Source: Chara braunii
Lineage: Eukaryota > Streptophyta > Charophyceae > Charales > Characeae
DNA length: 35,949 nt
Assembly: GCA_003427395.1 (NCBI GenBank)
Contig: BFEA01000464.1
Location: 953,321-989,269 of the forward strand
Direction: 5' to 3'
The notes under the pieces were generated by a model. It ran no database searches. It was not told the origin of the DNA and saw only the letters and a list, made by a program, of their open reading frames with translations. Of the stretch, positions 30,681 to 35,949 are shown piece after piece. Made by a program: the position numbers and the translations under genes. The stretch's first letter is position 1. Every line of letters starts with the position of its first letter.

Positions 30681-32601
30681 ACACCACCGCCAAGCATTCA
30701 CCCTTGCACGCCTCGTAGTTTGACTGCGCCTGACTCAGTGTTTTCGACGCATATTCGATGACATGCTCCCTTCCATCCGTTCCTTGCTGAGTCAGCACCG
30801 CCGATATCGCCTGCGGCTGCCAGTCGGTATGCAGCGCAAACTGTCGTGTCGGATCCGGACGCGCCAACACAGGTGCCGATGTCAGAGCCTCCTTGAGTGC
30901 CCGAAAAGCCGCCTCGCATTCCGGCGTCCAGATCAGCTGCTCCTCCTTCTTCAGCAGGTTCGGCAGCGGCTTGGCGAGGAAGGCAAAGCTCCGAATGAAG
31001 TGTCGATAATAAGAGGCCAGCCCTAGGAAGGCTCGAACCTGAGTGAGCGTGACCGGGGCCGGGGCTTCTCGAACCGCTGCTACCTTCCTGGGATCCGGTT
31101 TCAGTCCCTCGACCGTGACGATGTAGCCCAAAAAGGAAATTTCGGACAAAAAGAACTCGCTTTTCTCCAGAGCCACTTTGAACCCCGCATCTTTCAACGC
31201 ATGCAACACCCATTCGACATGTTCCACATGGTACTCGTAGGTTTTGGAAAAGACCAAAATTTCATCCATGTACACAATCACACAGAAGTTTATCAACGGC
31301 TGTGTCAAACGGGTTTTGTTAACGAACTCGGCGAAGGCCATATTCATGGCCCGCTGGAATGTTGCGGGGGCGTTGCAAATTCCCATGGGACACCGGATCC
31401 ATGGCCACGTGCCCTCGAATAGGACAAAAGCGGTTTTGGGCCGGTCTTCTGGTCGGACTGCGACGTGGTGAAAACTGTGTCGGATATCGAACATTGAAAA
31501 AACCCGAGCGGACCCGATAGCATCCAGCAGATCGTCAACCCGCGGCAGCGGATAAACATCTTTGGTAGTAATAGCGTTTAATTTGCGGTAGTCAATACAC
31601 ACTCGGACTGAACCTTTTCGGTTTGGCACGAGGACCACGGGAAATGACCATGGTCCCAGTGATGGTTCAACCCACCCTAACCGCTCGAACTCCCGTACCC
31701 TGTCCAAGGCCAGCTGTCTTTCCTTTAGGGAATAACGGTACGGTCGGCAATGTATTGGCGCGCGATCGCCGGTATCAATCGCGTGTTGGATCAGGTGGGT
31801 AAGTCCTATATCATGGTCCTGGATACTGACGGCCTCTGGGTAGGCCCGTATAACTGCCAAAAGAAAGCGTTTGTAGTCGTCAGGCACATGGACCGGCAGC
31901 CGGACGTCCACGTTTCCCTCAGGGAGGGAGATCGTCGACGTAACCATGGGGACTGCCGCGTTGGCTTCGGGTGAGGCACCAAACAGAGAATTGTCGGTCT
32001 TTGCCGAAAGTACGGTCGCGATAAGTTGACTGTCCGCGGGGCTTATCGGTTCATTTTCCATGTCACTATCGTCCTCGAGCTCGGTTTCAGCCGAGGGTTC
32101 CACTGAAAAGACCTGTATCAGTTCCTTCGGCCTCCATCGATATTCCCTCGTCCGGGGTTGAAATGACACCCCTTCCTTCAAGAGCAGGGCGACTTTTGCG
32201 TTTGTAAGCAGGGGCCTGGGAGGCCGAAAAGTTAAATCGCACAAACCCTTGAGCTTCGTAAACCTTTTGGGTAGGGGGTCCGTCCTAAGATATAAGGGCG
32301 CAGGGGGTTCTGAAAGGTGAGTTATTCGCGACACCCTCAGCAGGGGTTCCCCCTACACCGCTGAGGAGAACGCGTGCGACCAATCGGACTCGCTCCGAAC
32401 TATTTCCAGGGGTTCTCGTCGCCAGGAATGGCGCCACCGATCCTGAACCCGGATCGGATACCGGTCGGGAACATCAGTCTCCTTTGTTTCCGACGAGATT
32501 TCATTTTCGCCTGGTGATAGGCGTCGGATCATGTTGATTTGATGGGCTTTCGTGGTGATTCGAGGCGCCGGTTGGGTGCGCATATGCACCGCCAATCTCA
32601 T
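30681..32601 (-). pseudogene. Ty3/Gypsy reverse transcriptase with partial RNase H
   Basis: The frame opens at ATG 32601 (overlapping the protease stop as ATGA), is interrupted by TAG at 32353-32355, and continues to 30373, where the last part belongs to the unknown region. RT signatures are WSFPVVLVPNRKGSVRVCID, YRKLNAITTKDVYPLP, SMFDIRHSFHHV (motif A Asp), CNAPATFQRAMN and VYMDEILVFS. The usual YMDD is YMDE here: Glu codon 31261-31263, one base from Asp. About ten extra residues (NKTRLTQPLINF) lie before motif C. RNase H begins (FALHTDWQ, EYASKTLSQAQSNYEACKGE) and stops short at CLAVVWG. Catalysis is doubtful with YMDE and the TAG. Confidence 0.88.
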
Positions 32602-33152
32602 TGCAATGGTATCGTTTGTGGTTTGAGGTGGGCCGATGTGAGCACCAACTTACAACTGTCAAAGTGCATTCGCGCTCCTACCGCCGCCTGCCATGGAATG
32701 CCTAGCAGAACATCATACGCCTGTACATCCAGCACGATTGCGTCGCACAAACAATGCACCCGCCCCACCCGTATAGGCACGTTTGTTATCCACCCCTTAC
32801 AATGAATGCTGTCTTCCGTAGCAGATATATACAGTTCATCTGGTCGGAGGGGCTGAACCTGTCCTTCCCTTCCCAATCGTTTCGTCAATCTCCAAGAAAT
32901 GGCGACCGCTGACGATCCCAAGTCTAGGATGGCGGCCGAGGGGTTTCCCCGGACCTCGCAGTCACACTCAACGCTTTTCCAGGTTATAGGATAGGCTCGG
33001 AGGAATACCTCGGGTTTTTCCGAGGCAGAATCTACGGTCTGGATCATTCCTATCTGGTTGGCTTCGTGCACCTTTGAGGTCGAGGGCTGTGACTCTTCGT
33101 TTGGGGGTAGGTCTCGTAGGACCGGCTCTTTGCCCCTTCGACTTTCCTCGAA
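32598..33152 (-). CDS. Retroviral-type aspartic protease of the LTR element
   Basis: It reads in the same frame as gag, after the TGA at 33153-33155. The active-site region is AAILDLGSSAVAIS, a DLG form, where many proteases have DTG or DSG; plant Athila-type elements are known to use DLG. The C-terminal YDVLLGIPW matches the Ty3-like flap-side motif. The protein would mature the gag-pol polyprotein. No ATG lies near the start of the frame (first Met about 33071), which suits synthesis as a gag fusion. Confidence 0.75.
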   Translation of the reverse strand, partial: FEESRRGKEPVLRDLPPNEESQPSTSKVHEANQIGMIQTVDSASEKPEVFLRAYPITWKSVECDCEVRGNPSAAILDLGSSAVAISWRLTKRLGREGQVQPLRPDELYISATEDSIHCKGWITNVPIRVGRVHCLCDAIVLDVQAYDVLLGIPWQAAVGARMHFDSCKLVLTSAHLKPQTIPLQ

Positions 33153-34528
33153 TCAGCGCCTGTTTTTGAGGCATCGTTCGATCAACTTTTCATTAGCCGC
33201 TTCGGAAATGGTTAGCAGATAGGGAATAGGGACGGGGATCCGTAGATCCAGAGCCTTCAATGCATCCAACACGTCGATGTGACCGTCTTTGTACTCAGGG
33301 CCAGGGGCCATGAGATCTTCGAACCCCGGTCGCCAAGGCCCGAGGTCGCTTTCCTCGGTAATCCTTTGGACGTGACGTATCACTCCAATGATCCCGGGTT
33401 CGAACATCGCCGCAGCCATGTACTCATCGGGCCCTATCTCGGTGGCGGCAGGGGTCACCATTTGCGTTGTTCCAGTATCCATCACCGTGGCTACCCTCCC
33501 TTGTCCTGCAGCGGTTGGAGCAGCCAGCGGGATTTGGGAAGGTCCGGTGGGCCCCGCAGGCCCACTCTGAGTTCGAGGTTTCAGACAATCTTTCGCAAGG
33601 TGGCCTGGCTGATTACAGTTATAACAGCGTAGGGGCGGGACAGCCCCGGCCAGGGCCGGTCTTATCATAGGGGCCCCGGCGGCCATAGCCGCTTGTTGCC
33701 GTTGTGCGGCGGCTATGCGTTGCTGCTGCAGGCCTTGAACAAACTCCATCAACGGGGCCACTACCATAACTAGTTTGGCCGCGACCTCTTTCATGGATAC
33801 TTCTTCCTCGCCCCTGCCTCCTTGAGCTTGACTAGAGCGATGGGAGGTCGAAGCAGAGGAAGAAGCTTTCCGATCCGAGCCTTTTTTTCCCGGACCCAAC
33901 CCGAAGCGATCTTCGAACATTCGTGTCGTAGCGGAGTAGTTGTTGCGTCGAACACCCGAAGGGTCGTCTTCATCGGATTCTGAGTCCAGACCCACATCGT
34001 AATTTTTTTTCCCGTACTTAATGGCGTACTGAATTAACTCCGTCAGGGAATGTTCTATAGGGTTGCATTTCTTGCGGATCTTTTCCACAGGCGAGAATCT
34101 GACAATCCTCTGACGAAATCAGTCCGTACCATTTTCTCGTCCACCCCGGAGCGTTTGGCTAGGTACGTAAAACGTTCAGCATATCTAGCCAAGGTCTCCC
34201 GAGGCTGCTGCGTGTATTCCTTTATTAGACGGAGGCATTGATCTGGTGCGATGTGATCAAATCTGTCGAGAAATTTCCTCTGGAAGGCTAACCAATTAGT
34301 GAAGGGGTTCTGTCCATACCACTCAAAAGCGGTTCCGATTAACCTTCCGGGAATTCGTTCTCGGAGCAACTTGTCCGACCAGCCCTTGGCTTTCAAGGCA
34401 GCTAGGGTCGGTATCATCTTCGGAGAAAATGGGAACTTCGGAGGGAGGAGGTACAAAGTATAGGGGATGATTGCCATCCCCGCGTGGTTATCGCCGTCGT
34501 TTCCACCCCGAATTTCGGGTTCCACCAT
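33153..34528 (-). pseudogene. gag: capsid and nucleocapsid of the LTR element
   Basis: Starts at ATG 34528. Frame one carries the Retrotrans_gag signature (TAFEWYGQNPFTNWLAFQRK, RETLARYAERFTYLAK). Around 34090, at DSRL, the frame shifts by one base: the published frame reads WKRSARN to a stop, while the next frame reads VEKIRKKCN and stays open to TGA at 33153. A perfect zinc knuckle CYNCNQPGHLAKDC lies in the second part. One missing base explains the break. Gag would form the particle and bind RNA. Confidence 0.85.
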
Positions 34529-34712
34529 CGCGGGAGGCGGATCTCGAGCTCGGCCTCTCGCTCGGTTCTGATTGCTATTTGCGGGCCGCCATCAAAGGGG
34601 AGCCAGCCTACTCAAAAATGAGAAAAATTAAAAAAAAAAAAAATCAAAAAGGAAAAAAAAACTCTTAAACAGGGTAATCGTCCTAGGAAAACCTCGGAGC
34701 CGAAACGAATCA
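34529..34712 (-). other. Leader between primer binding site and gag
   Basis: Non-coding, with an A/T-rich stretch (34619-34668). In the element sense it is the 5' untranslated leader, where packaging signals would be expected. None is recognisable. Confidence 0.6.
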
Positions 34713-34724
34713 GCTCTGATACCA
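34713..34724 (-). promoter_or_regulatory. Primer binding site (tRNA-iMet)
   Basis: On the minus strand TGGTATCAGAGC follows the 5' LTR end directly. It is complementary to the 3' end of plant initiator methionine tRNA and is the common primer site of plant LTR elements. Confidence 0.93.
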
Positions 34725-35548
34725 ACCTCACGCCCCCTCGCGGCTTCCCGTACTGGATCGCCGATCAGAGTTCTAGGAGGAGCGTGGCCGAGGATTTTTG
34801 GCCGTAGGGGTTGAGTCTCCCGGGCAGAACGGGAGGCTCTCGTTTCGTGCCAGAGGTTACCCCGGAGTCGAACTGTCGTCGCGAAGTCCCGTGGGGGTCG
34901 GATCACTTCGGAGCGATAAGATCAGACGGTTTTCCGCAAAAACGAACTGCAGTCGTGCATCAGGTCGGGAAAAGGCATCAAGGGGAGGGCCATGGCAGCA
35001 GAAGACAAAAACTCCGACCGTCATGGGTTTGAGGGATAGGTGGTGGGTTCGAAGACTTCAGGCCTCGTCATCGGCCTCATAAAGTGAACGGACCGTCGGG
35101 TTTTTGCTGTAGAAGTGGTTGGTTCGAGGCCTTCAAGCCTCGGAGTCGGACTCGCAAAGTCCGCTCGGAAGTTTCCGAGAGGGTGAAGCAGCGGGAGGAC
35201 TCGCCGGCATCCGAATTCAAAATTGCGCAGGCAGCGCCCCCGCATTACGGGAGAGCTCGGGGAAATGTGTCGCTCCCTCGTAACCCAGGACCAAGCGTTG
35301 CCAGGAACACGAGTCTCCCTGGCGACACCAGCGACAGTCAAACTATGGCCGCCACGCGGCATGAGCGGCCGACCAGGGCAACACAGTCAAACCCGTATAA
35401 GGCAATATTAGAGTCAGGGAATCAAACCGATCAATCAAGACAAACCCGTTCCCCCTTATATTACACGCCCGAGGCGGGTCTCGCCAACACACTTGCTCCG
35501 TCCGCCTCAGCGCGTGTCGTGTGCTCGGATCGCAGTAGACGCTGTCGT

Positions 35549-35626
35549 CATCTGCAATGGGGAAGGTCGGTAGCGAGATGAGACGATCATCTGCAATGGG
35601 GAAGGTCGGTAGCGAGATGAGACGAT
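35549..35626. repeat. 39-bp tandem duplication within 5' LTR
   Basis: CATCTGCAATGGGGAAGGTC starts both units. The 3' LTR has a single copy, so the duplication postdates or was not copied with integration. Confidence 0.9.
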
Positions 35627-35809
35627 CGGAGGTGCGCGATGAACACGGGCAAGATCCCGCGCTCCTGGTCATTCGAACCAACACCGACTCCATACAACAC
35701 TCGATGCAACCCTTCTCTCCCAAGGTTGGGGCGTCGGGAAAAAATGGCAAAATCTAAGCTCTCTTCCCCTGACGGGGGGGTCGACCGTGCGCGCGCGAAC
35801 GCCGGCGGT

Positions 35810-35817
35810 TGACGTCA
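35810..35817. promoter_or_regulatory. TGACGTCA site in 5' LTR
   Basis: Second copy of the bZIP-type palindrome, conserved in position with 28051-28058. Confidence 0.45.
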
Positions 35818-35868
35818 CCGGTGCAGGAATGAGAAGTTCAAAAACGATGACTACCAGTTCAAAAAGAA

Positions 35869-35871
<3 letters not shown>

Positions 35872-35949
<78 letters not shown>
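35872..35949. repeat. (GA)n microsatellite
   Basis: An uninterrupted GA run to the window end. The 3' LTR has only a short, imperfect GA stretch at the equivalent place. Confidence 0.97.

Larger units (their letters stand above)
27005..35949 (-). mobile_element. Ty3/Gypsy-type LTR retrotransposon, defective
   Basis: Long direct repeats begin at 27005 and 34725. The coding strand is minus, so the right repeat is the 5' LTR and the left one the 3' LTR. In the element sense the order is LTR, primer binding site, gag, protease, reverse transcriptase, partial RNase H, an unknown region, LTR. No integrase (HHCC or DDE region) was found. RT before any integrase is not decisive alone, but the RT resembles Ty3/Gypsy proteins. 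Gag, pol and the terminal region carry stops or frameshifts, so this copy looks inactive. The 5' LTR runs off the window. Confidence 0.9.
34725..35949 (-). repeat. 5' LTR (truncated by window end)
   Basis: Direct repeat of 27005-28130. It adds a 39-bp tandem duplication (35549-35587 and 35588-35626) and an expanded GA microsatellite at the window edge. At least 1.2 kb long. Canonical TG...CA ends were not seen at the inner edge. Confidence 0.9.

Overview
The window is a stretch of eukaryotic, repeat-dominated chromosome with no convincing host gene. It is built mostly from three retroelements: two related L1-like LINEs and one Ty3/Gypsy-type LTR element. Between them lie foldback (MITE-like) hairpin elements, tandem repeats, homopolymer tracts and assembly gaps. 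The LINE ORF1 type (plant DUF4283-like domain plus zinc knuckle), the zinc-binding C-terminus of the LINE ORF2, a DLG-type retroviral protease and a primer binding site matching initiator tRNA-Met all point to the green plant lineage. A charophyte alga such as Chara would fit, but that is a guess from general character and not demonstrated.

Layout. 1-2116: non-coding, with three foldback elements, a 47-bp tandem duplication and a poly-T insert flanked by target-site duplications. 2117-8710 (minus strand): LINE A, with an intact 1456-residue ORF2 (endonuclease, reverse transcriptase, zinc finger), a decayed ORF1 and a poly-A tail. 8711-13400: AT-rich DNA, then a strongly G-rich strand with a Nextera adapter palindrome at 10000-10037, a 141-base gap, a roughly 212-bp satellite-like repeat, and a pair of hairpin elements repeated at 216 bp. 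About 13400-21189 (plus strand): LINE B, with an intact ORF1 and an ORF2 broken by one stop and three frameshifts. 21222-27004: non-coding, with a 56-bp retroposon stub, a 690-bp foldback element carrying five 36-bp palindromic repeats, and microsatellites. 27005-35949 (minus strand): LTR retrotransposon with its 5' LTR at the right (running off the window) and its 3' LTR at the left.

How the parts relate. LINE A and LINE B share architecture (ORF1 just before or overlapping ORF2), a colinear ORF1 C-terminal domain and a conserved 3'-UTR hairpin just upstream of the poly-A tail. A copy of the same dispersed repeat lies directly downstream of both tails, which suggests target preference or a shared 3' neighbour. 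The LTR element has gag, protease and reverse transcriptase, but RNase H breaks off and no integrase is seen. In its place is a proline-rich unknown coding region of about 1 kb, split across frames. A cluster of hairpins follows it. This replaced pol end is the most unusual biological feature. The adapter palindrome is the most important technical one: sequence to its left and right should not be assumed contiguous.
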